Source: Cyclospora cayetanensis (Eukaryota; Apicomplexa; Conoidasida; Eucoccidiorida; Eimeriidae). Taken from it: a DNA stretch of 64,000 bases. Within the stretch, counting starts at the first letter, position 1, and every line of letters begins with the position of its first letter. The position numbers and the translations under genes were made by a program. The stretch spans positions 1 through 64,000 of the forward strand of contig NW_020312073.1 of NCBI RefSeq assembly GCF_002999335.1. The letters are read 5' to 3'. Below the pieces are notes generated by a model, which was not told where the DNA came from, searched no databases, and saw only the letters and a list, made by a program, of their open reading frames with translations. This document shows positions 1-12,247 of the stretch, one piece after another.

Positions 1-127
1 TAAACCCTAAACCCTAAACCCTAAACCCTAAACCCTAAACCCTAAACCCTAAACCCTAAACCCTAAACCCTAAACCCTAAACCCTAAACCCTAAACCCTA
101 AAACCCTAAACCCTAAACCCTAAACCC
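1..127. repeat. Telomere, TTTAGGG-type repeat array
   Basis: The window opens with about 18 copies of the heptamer CCCTAAA on the plus strand, that is TTTAGGG running outward on the minus strand. One unit near position 100 has an extra A. The array ends at 127, where unique sequence (cgcggggtaatt) begins. This repeat is the telomere type known from coccidians and plants. Its position at base 1 and its orientation mark a true chromosome end, although the number of copies is limited by the assembly. Confidence 0.97.
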
Positions 128-3100
128 GCGGGGTAATTACCTGTGCATTGAAGATATGGGTTCACTGGCCATTATTTTTCTATTACCTTTCGATGAATTA
201 TCCACATTTTCCTTTCTCTGTCTCCCCCTTCATCCAGTTTGCAGCAGCCTACGCTGCATTCTGGTATTTCGTACTGCACTAGTTATATTGATTATGAATT
301 AGCTAAGGCTCGACTCCGTGTTTCGACGGCTTGTATAGATTTTTACTTGCAGAGTAAAGTCATCTGAGTACCATTAAAATAAATGAAGTGCGTGTGAGCT
401 AGGTGCTATAGACAATTAGCCGTGAACATATGAAGTGCTAGGAGGAGGCCGTACCGCGTAGACTAGTCAAGGGAGGAGGCAAACAAATAGGGGGCGGAAG
501 AGAAGAGGAGAAGCTTTTTTGGAATGATATGACTAACTGCTACCTCTTGTATGCATTCTGGCTCTGATTGCCAACCTTGAACAAAGCGCTAAACTTTTTT
601 GCAACAGAGTGTTCGACGCAACTGTTCCCTTGCCGATCAACAGGGTTTGGGCGCTCTATAATATCATCTTTCCCTGTGATAATTTTCCAATCGCTTGGTG
701 GGTTAGCTGAAAGTCCTCTATTTGCACCAAGATTATTAGAGCACCCTCTGGCGATTGTAGGTGGTCGTGGCGCAAGGTTTGTTGAGGCCTCGGAGGTCGG
801 CTTGCACGACGATGCCCACGCATCAGCTTCGTAGCTCATGAAGTGCCTTGATTTGGTACCCAGAAAATGCTCTGGGGTGTCCCGATAAGATCACGGAGCA
901 GAAATCTACGATAGAAACAACGAGGGGTGAGTGCTCGACGATTCATCAGCCAGCTGGACAACTATCTCGCACTGTAAGCCGGGAAGAGGATAAAAGAGTA
1001 GTCGCTGTGGTATATCTGTTGTAGGACGGGCATCGATAATGGCTTTCCTGATGACCCTGAAGCTCTCTACCTGCAAGTGCTACTATAATACTCCTTGTAT
1101 GCAGAGATCGACCTAACAGCAAGGTTTGGGAGAACTGAGAAAGCCTCAGCTAATAAATAAGCTCAACAGATCGGTATGTCAAAAAATATGACACATTGGC
1201 CGACACAAGCCACATCATACACAAATGGCTGCATTGATAGTGCTTTGCATTTACCACAAGTGTCATGTCAGGTGCTGGCAAGCTGGGCAACATCTCAGTG
1301 AATAAACAGCTGACCAGTGGGACTTTCGCAAATGATAGAGTACTTGAGGCTTCAGGAAAAACTGTGCGCGACATCTGCGCGTGCAGCTGCGAATATGCGC
1401 GCCGGGTGCGATTTCAAGCAAGTAAGTGCCGAGGCTGTTTCCACTGGCCCTAGCCCACAGGCTTAAGCGGATAGCACAGGAAAGCCATAAAACTCGCTCC
1501 CCTAAAGAGCCCCCAAAATGCTTCCTAATAACGTCACGCCCTATAATGTGGGCCACTTGCCAACAAAGTCTGAATCTGCAACCGCAAGCAAAAAGCGAGC
1601 TTGATCAGAGGTAGTAGGTCTAGCAGATGCAGGTCGCTTTGCAGTAAAAAAATGGAGCACCACAATTTTAATTTACAGATTTGTCACGGCATGTGGTAGC
1701 AGGCTGTGCAACAACTCAGCGCCTACACAACCCGCCAGCGGGGTGTGGAATACCAGCTATGATGAAACTCATTGTAAACCGCACAATGACGAAAATTATC
1801 GTGCAGGCATCGAAACCAAAAACTGTATCACCACCACCCACTGAGGATGGCTTAGTGCACCACGCTACCACGTCTACTTCCCATCCAGCGTCAAGTAGCG
1901 CTAACAATTTTTGGCCATCATTGAGAGCTTTACCATCGTAGAAATGATCTGTGGTGGGTCATCTAAGCGTAACTGCAAGCATTCCCAAGCTCGCTGCGGC
2001 GCAGTGACACAGCCACAGTTGAGGATCTACAAAAAATCAAATATGCGCCGACAAATCTATCACGAGAGGCCAATAAGTGCTAGCCATACTTGAGACTGGA
2101 TGCTAAACAGGTCTGTAAATCAGGGAGATGGTGCAGAAGTGTAATCTGACTGTACATGTTAGCGCAGGCCCCAACACCCACACACATGCATACACAATCA
2201 CGTTTGGTGAAGGGCGTCAGGATGCAAGTATTGGGAAGGCTACGGTAATCAATGTCACTGTCAATTGAAATTGTGTCGCAACGTTCATGGGCATAGGCTT
2301 CTATGTTGGCACAGTGTACCAGGATGTGATCCTATATCTGTCATGGGTAATCCGCTAGAAGGCCTGCATGCGGGCACGGCTGCGGGCTACGCAGCTTAGT
2401 GCGCCACGAAGCTCTAGAGAAAATAAGCTTTTAGCTTGCTTTAACTTGCTCAAATTAATCATGATAAGCGGGATAGAATTGGTACCTCAACAACCTGAGG
2501 GGGGGTCATTATGCAGGCCAAGCAATGGCGCAAAAGACTGAATCGGTCTCACCGTGCACCTATCTCATCCGCTCTAAAACTATTATAATCCTGTAATTCG
2601 AATTCTTTATATAGATGCTATCCAAAAAAGCCATCAAGAAACGCGAAAGTGCTAAACTAGAATGAGTTATCAGCAGGCAGACCATCCTCCGGTAATGTGG
2701 CGCGCCGCATTGAGCCAAAAACACGGGTCAGCCTTAAGGCGTGTTTTGCCGAATTGAAAGCCTTCACAAAGAGAATCATAGATTAGGTGGCAGGCGAATT
2801 ATTTGTTGAATACGGAGAAATGCAGGGATTGACCTGCATGTTCTCGCAAAACTCTGTGGTAATTCCAAAAACAGGCGGGGAAAAGCAGAGATGCATTTAT
2901 TTCTAGCCCTGAAGAAGATCTTGGTAAAGTAAAGCTTGATGGTGCCCGATATGGAGTTTTTTTACTAAGCAAAGCACACGGCGCAACAGTCTGAGCAGCA
3001 TTTGATTTCGTACACACTGCCGTTAAAACCCCACTTTGCCAAATCTACAAACACAAAGCAACGTTCCATATGAGCAGTGGTAGGCTACACTATACCTTAA

Positions 3101-6100
3101 TGCCATTTAAACTTGTTTTTGCCCCAGCTGAAGTGAAAAGGCAGGACAATCGGGAATGTCGTAGGCCCCTCGAACAGGATTACATGGCGGTCCATATAGA
3201 AGAGGTCTTACCAAAGAAATTAGCACTAGAGCCCTCATCGCAGCGTTGTCTTTGTTCCGAGAGAAATAGTCGTTTCTAAAAGCCCCAAAGTGTTTGGGTT
3301 TCTTGGAAACGATTGTGCCTCTGGGGTGCGTCTCTTAGCTGCATGAATCAAGCTAAATCCAGCAAAAACAGAAGCAGTCAAGACGTTACTTTTACACACC
3401 GGTCGGAACTTTGCAGTGTCCTATGGCCTTTGTATCTTACTACCGTAACTCAATCCTGGCTTTGTTTGGATTGGTGGTCCTCTCAGTGGCTTACTTAAGA
3501 AGCCTAGTATTGGACCAGAACAGATGTGACTGCTCGCAGTAAGGACGCTAATTAGCATCGCTTCGACTCCTCGGGCACTGACATTTACCGATTATGAGCT
3601 CCATTTCGTCTAGTGGACCGATTCTAGTGACGCAGACTATAGTGCTTTTCTCGCCGAATATGGCAAGGGTTTCCAAAATCATCGAATTATTGCGCGTTAT
3701 TTTCACTGCTTCTGCGAAAAGCAGCAGCTTTATCCAGTGCAAAAAGAAAACTCCATGGGGTGCCATGGCTACGCGTTAAACACCTGGCAATATTTATGTT
3801 GGCGTCATCTTACTGTCCGCACTGGTAATCAGTCTCTTGTGCACCTTACGCAGAGGTTGCAGACCCTGATAATCTTTAAGTTGTTTGCTGGATTCTGCGC
3901 CTCGTGCAGTGAAATTTTACACCGAGGTAAATACATAGCATCACCAACGTCATCGCTGATGAGCTCTCTTAACCCCCAGCTACTCGCTGCTGTGCAGCCC
4001 AACTGTTTTTCGCTGGTAACAATTAACTGCTTCTCTAGAAATTAAGTTCCTTTTGTGCTTTTGACAGTCACCCCTGCATTAGCATGACCAAAATCCCGAG
4101 TAGTGTAAGGATGATGCACTGCCCCGTGTAGGAATGCCTGCTGGGGTGCCTAGCAATTTGGAGACTGCATCGTTTGTGCAGTGTGGCTTTTCTCCGCAGT
4201 GGGGTTCCGCTCAATGGACGATCCGATGGGATCACACAAATATGCGAAACTCCTAGGGTCTTTCCTTTAAACGGCAATGAAGGCCACAGTGGAAGAGGAA
4301 TGCACTGTATTACCCTGATTTTCCGCAGATGACCCAGCGAAATTTCCGTAATCCTGGTGTTTACAAAGCTTTAAGTTTCTCAAAATATCTAAGCTAGTTT
4401 GACTGTAGACTTTATCCTTGGACTGAGGAAGGTCAAGGGTTAGGAAATCATGCACGTAATTGTCGACAGCACCAGCAAACGTATGGAGTTCATCCCTTGA
4501 GTCAGCCCTGTCACGGGCGGTAAGGCGGTCAACTAATCTCAACCCATGTCTGACAGATCCATTGATTTCTTGCTATCGTCACGAAACGGTACTCGAAATT
4601 CGCTCTTCCGCTCTGGCGTTCCTTTACGACTCGCCTAGACGCTGACCGTTCTGTGACCACTGCGAGACACCCGGAGGCGGAAGGGCAGACGCAACCGGCC
4701 AGGCACACTCTTTTGTTGTCCTGGTGACTCTATGCTAACAAAAGTCCACATGCTCCTTATCAACTTCTTGCGCTCGCTGCGAACTCTGCCCTTGCATCCC
4801 TGGTGTATACTGAGTAGCCCCTTCGCCCATACGGAGCTGCATTTGCTAGTACGGGGTCAACAGCTGTCCATGCCCAAGGAATGATTGATAAAAGCAGCTT
4901 GCTAGTGCATCTATATTCATGGGCAAAGCTCTAGAGGGGCAAACTTAAAATCTTGATAGCTGATGGTCAATTGCACGTTGCGAATCCGAAACGCTGATTC
5001 CGGTGACTCGGCAGGCTTTACGAGCTGCATATGCAGGTGGCCAGACGGCGAGAGTCACGAGCGGCTGATTTACAGTATTTGCGATTTCCCCATGAGTTAA
5101 CGGTCTTCCATGAGCCATCTGCTTCCGCAGAAGACAGATCAACCACAAACACTGTCAATATCGGCTTCCAAAACAGGTTTCGATGCTCCCAGAATTGCTT
5201 ACAGGCCTTGCCACCCAGGCAGGTAACTCATCCGGAGGCATAGAATCCACTAGGAGCCATAGAGGAGCTGAATTTTATTACCATGTGGACATTGTAGACA
5301 GACATTCCTGCTAAACTTGGGTGTAAACTCCCGACATTAGCGGCTGACAGAGGAGCAGATACGGGCTTCGTTGTCAGACGCCCACTGATGCTCTCCTTGT
5401 CTAGCAACGTTAGTCGCCACCCAGAGTACTCCCCGCGCTTCCGAATTATTGCCCCTCCACAGTGCATATCCTCCGTCTGAAACACTCAGATCCATTTAGG
5501 GGTTATCACTTGAAAAACCGGTAACTATTGTTAAATTGTACCCTATATCCACGTCTAGGCGCATTCTGTTAGGCGCGTTGCATCAGCGTGCATGTTTTTG
5601 CCTCCTAATGGGTTTCAAATCGACTAAGCTACATTCACCAGCTAGATTATATAAAAAGCTGCCTTGAGTCGCGAAAACCCCCGCTGAACTACTGTGCCTT
5701 TTGATTTCCGTTACACATTCTAGCTGCTTTCCATAGTTTCGCACCAGTAGGCTCCCACGCTTCAGCCATCGGACGACAGCTAGACATATATCTGCAACAG
5801 TCTTGTTGGCTTAGTTCTTCAATCGGTATTTCCTATTATTATTGCCTTTCTCTTTCTGTCTCTCTTTTTCGACTGGTGTGTTCTTTGCCTCGCATTCTCA
5901 CTTTTTTGAGCTTCTCTATGCCTAGAGGATAATGAGAGGGAAGGAAATCTTTCGCTGCCCAGTACGTAGTAGTGGTATCTATCGGCAGGTAATGATCATT
6001 AGGGCACTTTGAAATAGGGCTGGGAGAAGAAACTTAGAAGGTAAAGCTACACTTCAGCGAATTCTGCCTTAATGTTTGTATTGATTGTTTGCTAGTAGAG

Positions 6101-7778
6101 AATCAACTACTGTGTTTGCTATGTTCGTTCTTGCTTTTTCTGCAGAGTAGCGTTGGCTAGTGTGTCCTTCATGCAGTCTGCAACCTTCTCTGAATGCTCA
6201 AGGAATTTGAAAGCGCAGCAAAGCATACACGACCACTTCCTTATCCCCATATCGGAACTCCGAGGGACGAGGCATTTGAAGGAGGGGGCTGTTGAAGAAA
6301 AAGCTCAACCCGATGCGCCTGTTCCCCTCAAATCTTTCCTAAATTCTATCTTAATATTCGCAATGTGGTAGAATACCTTAAAGTTAAGCATGTCCATTAC
6401 AGCTACATTTTCTTGCTCGTCTTATGTTACTGATGCACCAGTTCAGCACTAATCCAGAGCATTAGAACGCATGCAGTGTACCAGTAGGCTAAGTTACGAT
6501 GCTGAGTTTGCTGCAAATGATTGGGATTCTCAGAGGGTGGAGAAGCTTTATCCCAGCTGCTCTCTGTCTCCTAGTGTCAGAACCAATTGGGGAAAGGGCA
6601 AGGCGAGGCAGGGAAAGTTCGAAACGTTCCTTGATTACATTTGCCTAGGCTTTAATATGGCCATGCGACAAAGGAAATTTTGATGGAAACCACATATGAA
6701 CTGCAAGCCGCGTCAATGTAGCTGCCGAGACCGATTCATTGAGATCTGCACTGGATCTCAAGGAAAGTCAGTGATATTGGAGTCCCAACGAGTTAACCTA
6801 AAACGGGAACCCAGACTATTAACAATTGGGAAAGCGAGGAAGGTCGAAAATGCCAAAATATATCTCCTACATGGCAACTGGGGTTGCTTCGATATCCTCT
6901 TGAACATTGCATAGCACAGCCTAGCGTAACCAGGAAACTATGACTCTATCTTAGTAGACCAAAGGAACTCGATGGCTTGTGTGTTGTATGCATGTACACA
7001 TCAACAAACAGCATCTACGAAAGCAGGACGAGATTAGTGTGTTAGGTTTAGCGTACAAGCCTGCGGACGGATCTGCACTTCAATTGATATTACATGCTTG
7101 TAACTAAAGCACGCGGCGAAAAGCCATGCAAAAAATGCATGTTGACATCTTTGAAAAATGTTGATATATGGAATAGGTAAGAAAGTGAATTATGCAGATG
7201 GGGATTGGCATGTGGGTGAGCATATCGAACCTTGTAGCAGGCAGGCAACACACCATTGGTACTGCATGCTGCCGGATGACCCTCGACGCCTCAGTTGATT
7301 AGTCAAAATCAGGCGAAAATTTCCTGAAATTCTTTTGTTAATTCATTTGTTAGTTCATGAATAAACTGTTTCTTTTTTGGCCATAGGCGGTAAACCAGCG
7401 TTCGTTTCTCCTGCGTCTGTCAGCCAGCTGGCCCTAGGCTATATAGCACGAGCACTGATGGACAAGCGGAGAACGCATTCTAGATGAAGTACAATTTTCT
7501 CGTGCATTTTGTATACAACGTTCCACCGACATTGCGGTGAGCTGCTGTTGCCACCCACGTACGCTTATTGGAAAGCATGCTTAAGAAGGGCAGGAAGAAG
7601 CAGTTGGCAACCGGGGTAGACATTCGTAATGGGTGACTGCCATGTCGAGAGGAGTTGGGGGCTGGATATCATACAAGTCTATCTTGAAAGTAATGTCCTT
7701 AATTGGCTGTCCTACACGCGTGTTTTGCGCATGCTTTTATGATTGTAGGTCTCTACGCGTGTTCGCCCTCAAGGTAAA
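128..7778. other. Subtelomeric stretch without recognisable genes
   Basis: I see no conserved protein block, RNA gene or long tandem array here. All open frames are about 100 codons or shorter, lack recognisable motifs and occur on both strands in similar numbers. The base composition is fairly even and lacks the CAG trinucleotide runs seen in the genes further in. The longest protein-like piece is on the minus strand at 4267-4542, but it opens with TTG rather than ATG. No interstitial telomere repeat is visible beyond 127. Confidence 0.6.
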
Positions 7779-8240
7779 ATGGCGGATGCAAAGCAGACTT
7801 TTGCTAGGGTAACGAGCTGGATGGGCTTTGTCTCTGGCGTTCTTTCTCTGTTAGTTTTTTTCTTTATGTTGCCTGCGGTCTCGCCGCGGGTGCTGGTGTA
7901 TGAGAACAACTTCACCAAGGACTACAACCGGGGCACTTGGCGCCTCGCCATGTTCTCCTTCGCGCCGGATGTTTTTGTAGACATATGGACGCCCTTTGTG
8001 ATGGGCATTATTTCCATTTTGTGCCACTTTGGCGAATTCGGCCTCGAATGGATGTGCAAGACCTACGCCCACTTCTTCGTCTGGAACTTTGTCCACGCGC
8101 TCTTTGGGCAAATCGGGTACTCTGGCGTTGTTGGTATCATTGCCAGTTCCTTGACGCTTCTCTGCACACTATTCAGCCTTATTTGCGCCGTCCTCGTTAG
8201 GGAACAAAGCGCCAAACTGATGCTTACCCAGAGGAAATGA
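7779..8240 (+). CDS. Four-helix membrane protein, copy A (paralogue of 15051-15533)
   Basis: Single-exon gene of 153 codons; the ATG sits in a good context (taaaATGG). Hydrophobic segments at roughly residues 13-32, 66-86, 95-115 and 118-142 predict four membrane helices with short polar ends; there is no cleavable signal. The best conserved stretch, shared with copy B, runs from FAP-VF-DIWTPFVMG through SILCHF and WMCKTYAH to GIIAS, so this is a real, selected protein. I do not recognise the family; the small four-helix layout loosely resembles MARVEL or COPI-associated membrane proteins, which is only a guess. It reads toward ubc13 and faces its paralogue in inverted orientation. Confidence 0.82.
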   Translation: MADAKQTFARVTSWMGFVSGVLSLLVFFFMLPAVSPRVLVYENNFTKDYNRGTWRLAMFSFAPDVFVDIWTPFVMGIISILCHFGEFGLEWMCKTYAHFFVWNFVHALFGQIGYSGVVGIIASSLTLLCTLFSLICAVLVREQSAKLMLTQRK

Positions 8241-10051
8241 ATTCAAAGCAAGTGAAAAACCAGTAGACAAACAGAACTCCCTTCGCACCACTTTAGCAGC
8301 TAATTGGTGTCTTCAGGAACATGCGCACGCAGACATTTCCAGATTTTTCTGCTTGTTTTGTATGTACAGCTGTGAAACTGGGGGTAAACGTTGACACGAT
8401 ATTCTTGACTACTGCTACCTCGTCGGTGGTAGAACAAAGCGCCTTCTTGAACCGTTGTTCATTACCAGGCCGTCCTAGTGTACTTAGTTCTCCGTAGCCG
8501 CCGTAGCCTTGTTTGCTGACTGCCCTCGGTGGTTACGCCATTTACTGCATTTTAATAAGGGTATTCAAGTGAGTGTCTCTGTTGCAAGCGACCCTCGTTG
8601 CCTGAATGTAGAGAGGTTCATTGTACCTTCAGAAAGGCAAATTCTGCTAATGATGGGCAACCTATTGGATCCTCTGCGCCCTCCTTGCCCATTTCGCAGC
8701 CACATTGTTCCAAATGGAAAATAGCGAGAGGGATGCAAAGCACGATGCCCGAAGGGCATCATCTGAGCAGCAGAGAGAGTAGCGTACGGTTGTGCCATCA
8801 AGTCTGAACAAGGCTGAGGGTGAATGAAGATATTCTGACACTTTAAAAGCTGGATGATTAGTACAACCTGGTTATAACACCGAAGTAAGCAAATATCCAC
8901 GCGATAAAGGGGCCTCGCCGCATCACGCAGAATGAGAATAGCGAAGGCCCTGATGTGAAGTAAATATATCTATCAAGCAATATAACCCCATCATCCATGT
9001 TTGTCCGTCTGACTTTGAAGAAACTTATGCTTAAGCCAGCCAACATCAGCAAGGCTTCCCTGACCAAAATGGGACTGGGGAGGGGGCGGCTTCCAGTTCT
9101 CAGGAAAGAGTATCAATGGCTTCATACTCATATCAGCTAGCGCCAAAATGCCTCAGTGAAAGGCTAATAGATAAAAATATGTTGATATTGAATTCATGCT
9201 AATTATAGAAGAGACGGTTTCCACGAGACCACTGCTGTAAGTGTAATACAATGTAGTCAGTACTTGGGTATGCGTTAACGTGCTCCGCACCAGAATTCAG
9301 GCACCAATAACAACACCTTACGTGATAAAGTAGTCTGCCTTTAGGTGAATTTAGTAAAATTCCGACGAAACACATCACGGGATTACAGCAAGCCCGCATT
9401 TCTCATGAGCAGACTACGCCTAGCATTTATTTTTACTGCATCAACCTCAACTCTCCTATCCGCCGCATAAACTTCGCGCATCAACCCACCAATATGTATC
9501 CTCAGGGGTCCCCTTCCACATGCTGGCAAGGGGTTTTATATCAGTCAGAGTCCTGCACTTCGTAAATTCCCTACACCCTGCACATGACGGGTATGATGAA
9601 TTTGGCTCCCAAAAGTAAGTACAAGGAAATCCAACTCATTCACACCTGCTGCAGGAGAAACGAATGCGCCTACTCTCAATAATACTATTGCATGAGCAGC
9701 GACCTGGTTATATCTATCTTTATCTCCTGTTTGCGCGCCAAAAGCATTTTGCAAGAGTATTCTGACAGGAGCTGCACGCAGGAGTCCATGCGCTCCATTT
9801 GCACTTTCAGTAACATTCGTTTGCAATAAAGGAAGTGCGCTGCGCTCTCCCTACAACCGAGGTGCGCCCACAGTCAGACTTCCCGCAGTAGCTGCCTCCT
9901 GCCTCTTTGCATTTCGTTTCCTCCCTCTCCTCCCTTTTCGTTTGGCAGCAGTCTGCAGAAATGTCCTACTCATTGCTGATTGTAATGGGTCGTCGCTTTC
10001 CCTAATGCATGTCTGCCGCTGCCCTCCGTGCTCAGTGCAACAATCCAAGTC
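8241..10051. other. Intergenic region between membrane protein copy A and ubc13
   Basis: This is the space between two converging genes and should contain both 3' untranslated regions. Open frames on the minus strand at 8565-8900 and 9545-9826 have no recognisable motif and no convincing splice partners. I see no RNA gene or repeat. Confidence 0.5.
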
Positions 10052-12247
10052 TCAATCCAGAGTGATCGATTGATCTCCTGCGTACATCTCTCTCCACTGA
10101 CGAGCTGCATCGTACCACAAAAAATGTAAGTAGAAACAGCCAGAATAAATGCATCACCTCAGCTCGTCTCCCACCGCGCGTTGGCCTTTTCGAGTGGATT
10201 GCTTTATGATGAGAGGAGAAAATCGCAAAGAACAACTTGTGGTTCCTCAGCCTTGCGATACAATTTCGATTGTACACTGGTTAACAGCGGTAACTTAGAT
10301 TGTCTTGTGAGTGACCTCCTAAGTATGTCGGCGAGTTGTGTAAATAATTGAACGCTGCTGCACCTTACCCTACGCTTGACCATTTGAACTGCATAAATTC
10401 GAATCGTGATCTCAATAATACTAATGTAGACCCCGAGAAATTTTGAACAGGCTATTCACTGACTAGTACACTGCACTCATACTATTTTCTAAGAAACGGA
10501 ATGTCGCCACTGTTGCTTTCCCTACCCAAACAAGCTGATTCATAAATGTCGCATCGTTTGGCCTATACGAATGAAGCCTTTCAAAATTTGTAACCCTATT
10601 CGCCTTGAAGCTACTAGACAATTCTCACCGCGTTCCTCCGCGGCGTGTCGGTCGTTTTTGAAGTGGTCCGCCACACGAGTGTCCAAGGGATCGTCAGGCT
10701 CCGGAGCGGAAAGCAGCGCCTGTACAGACAGAAGAACAGTTCGAATCTGCAAAGCTGGGCTCCATTTGTCCTTCAGGATGTCCAAACAAATCCGGCCCAG
10801 CGCGTCCTGAATCAAAAAAACACAAATAATTTACTGCTTTTCAGAGAGTAAAGCAACAAAATCTTTATCATTATCCGCCTGTGTCAAAAAAACTGCTTAT
10901 ACACCATAAGACAATCAACAAACACGACGCAGGTGGTTGAGAGCGTGAGCCACAGTGCTAATCCTGGTGGCCCTCAAAATATATTGCTCCCTGTGGTGGA
11001 TATTAGCTGACAAGTGGAGTGAGTTGACGAACGCAAAACTAAAAAGCGTCGTAGAGAAGGAAGGCTTTTGCGGCAGGAAATGACTCACGATATTGGGATG
11101 ATAGATTTTGGTAAGGAAGCGAACCTTCGGTGGCTCCATTGGATATTGTTCCGGCAGAAACAATTCGAGGCGGTACTTGCCACCTGCATGTGATCAACAC
11201 AAGAAATGTTCATGTTGAAGCATAATGACGCGACCGACGTTACAACCAGCTACAAATGAGATACTAGTGAATCTTAAAGCCACAATGTGTGTCATTCGCA
11301 GTCAGCTGAAAAGCCACAATAGCACACATTGAATGTAGGCAAGTAAAGGAACCAGTCATATGTGGCTCAATAATTCGATCTGTGGCTATTCTGACAAGCA
11401 TTCAAACCAGTAGCGGCAAATACACACTTTGCTATGAGCCATGCAATCTACGTGGTGAAACTGTAGCTAAAATCTCGAAGAAGCCATATGCATAGGATGA
11501 GCACAAAACCGAAAGCTTCTATAACTACACTGCATTCGATTAAGTTACTTTACTGTCATCCATTATTTTGTGGCTCCCATTTATGGCCCCAGGTCTCAAG
11601 GATGCCTGCTCCAGGAATCATGAATGTTACTCAAGGCAGCAAGACCTGCGCTCACCTTCATACGGGGTTCCTGCTGGGCCGGTCATGATGATCTTGAAAT
11701 ACCGATAGTTTGAAGGGTCAGGCACCGCCTCTATCCCTGGAGCTGAGGCAGAGCATCTTCGTACGAAAGCCATAAACTGAACGCCGAGCTGCCCCATTTC
11801 CTATAGACTAGATCATGAGCGGCCTGTACTAAATAACGCTCCAAATATGACAAATACCCTGTTAACACCCTCTTAAAATCGTGCAGTACAGACGCGGGAC
11901 GCATTCCCAGGGGCAAGAAAATTGCAACAGTCGTACCCATACAGTATTGATGCTGACAAAGCTGCACAAAATAGTAAAACTTTACAGAAATGCGCACTCT
12001 AAGACAGCAGAAGCCCATGGTCGTGTGAAGGTTCTCCAGGCTAGTGAACTGGCACATCAACGTACTGCCCAAGGAGTGAACAAGCGCCAGCTCTTCCCTT
12101 CTCAAGCGCCCAGCCAAAAAAAAGCATCAACATCTTGTCGTACCAGACACTTGAGAAGGTTATAAGAGGAAGAAGTGTCAATCACTCACGGGGTTCGCTG
12201 GCCAGATTATGCGTTTCTTTCTGAATCCTTTTTGGCAGCAGCATCAT
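10052..12247 (-). CDS. UBC13: Ubiquitin-conjugating enzyme E2, Ubc13/UBE2N type
   Basis: Five exons on the minus strand: 12247-12190, 11742-11656, 11183-11089, 10806-10629 and 10104-10052, all with GT...AG introns and agreeing phases, giving 156 residues (human UBE2N has 152). The E2 fold is complete: the N-terminal helix (LPKRIQKET), the HPN tripeptide at residues 78-80 and [20 protein letters not shown] with the active cysteine at residue 87. The DKWSPALQ stretch is characteristic of Ubc13. The family works with a Uev/Mms2 partner to build lysine-63 ubiquitin chains in DNA-damage tolerance and signalling; that role is inferred from homology. The last exon supplies only ARQWREMYA plus a short tail. 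It lies between two inverted copies of an unrelated membrane-protein gene. Confidence 0.95.

Noticed and set aside
4267..4542. Protein-like minus-strand frame in the subtelomere
   Set aside because: It opens with TTG, has no recognisable motif, and no flanking exons could be joined; length is within chance for this composition.
10540..10628. In-frame read-through after ubc13 exon 4
   Set aside because: The frame continues past AEER for about 30 codons, but a GTGAGA donor there joins in phase to the exon at 10104 that restores the family's C-terminal helix (ARQWREMYA).
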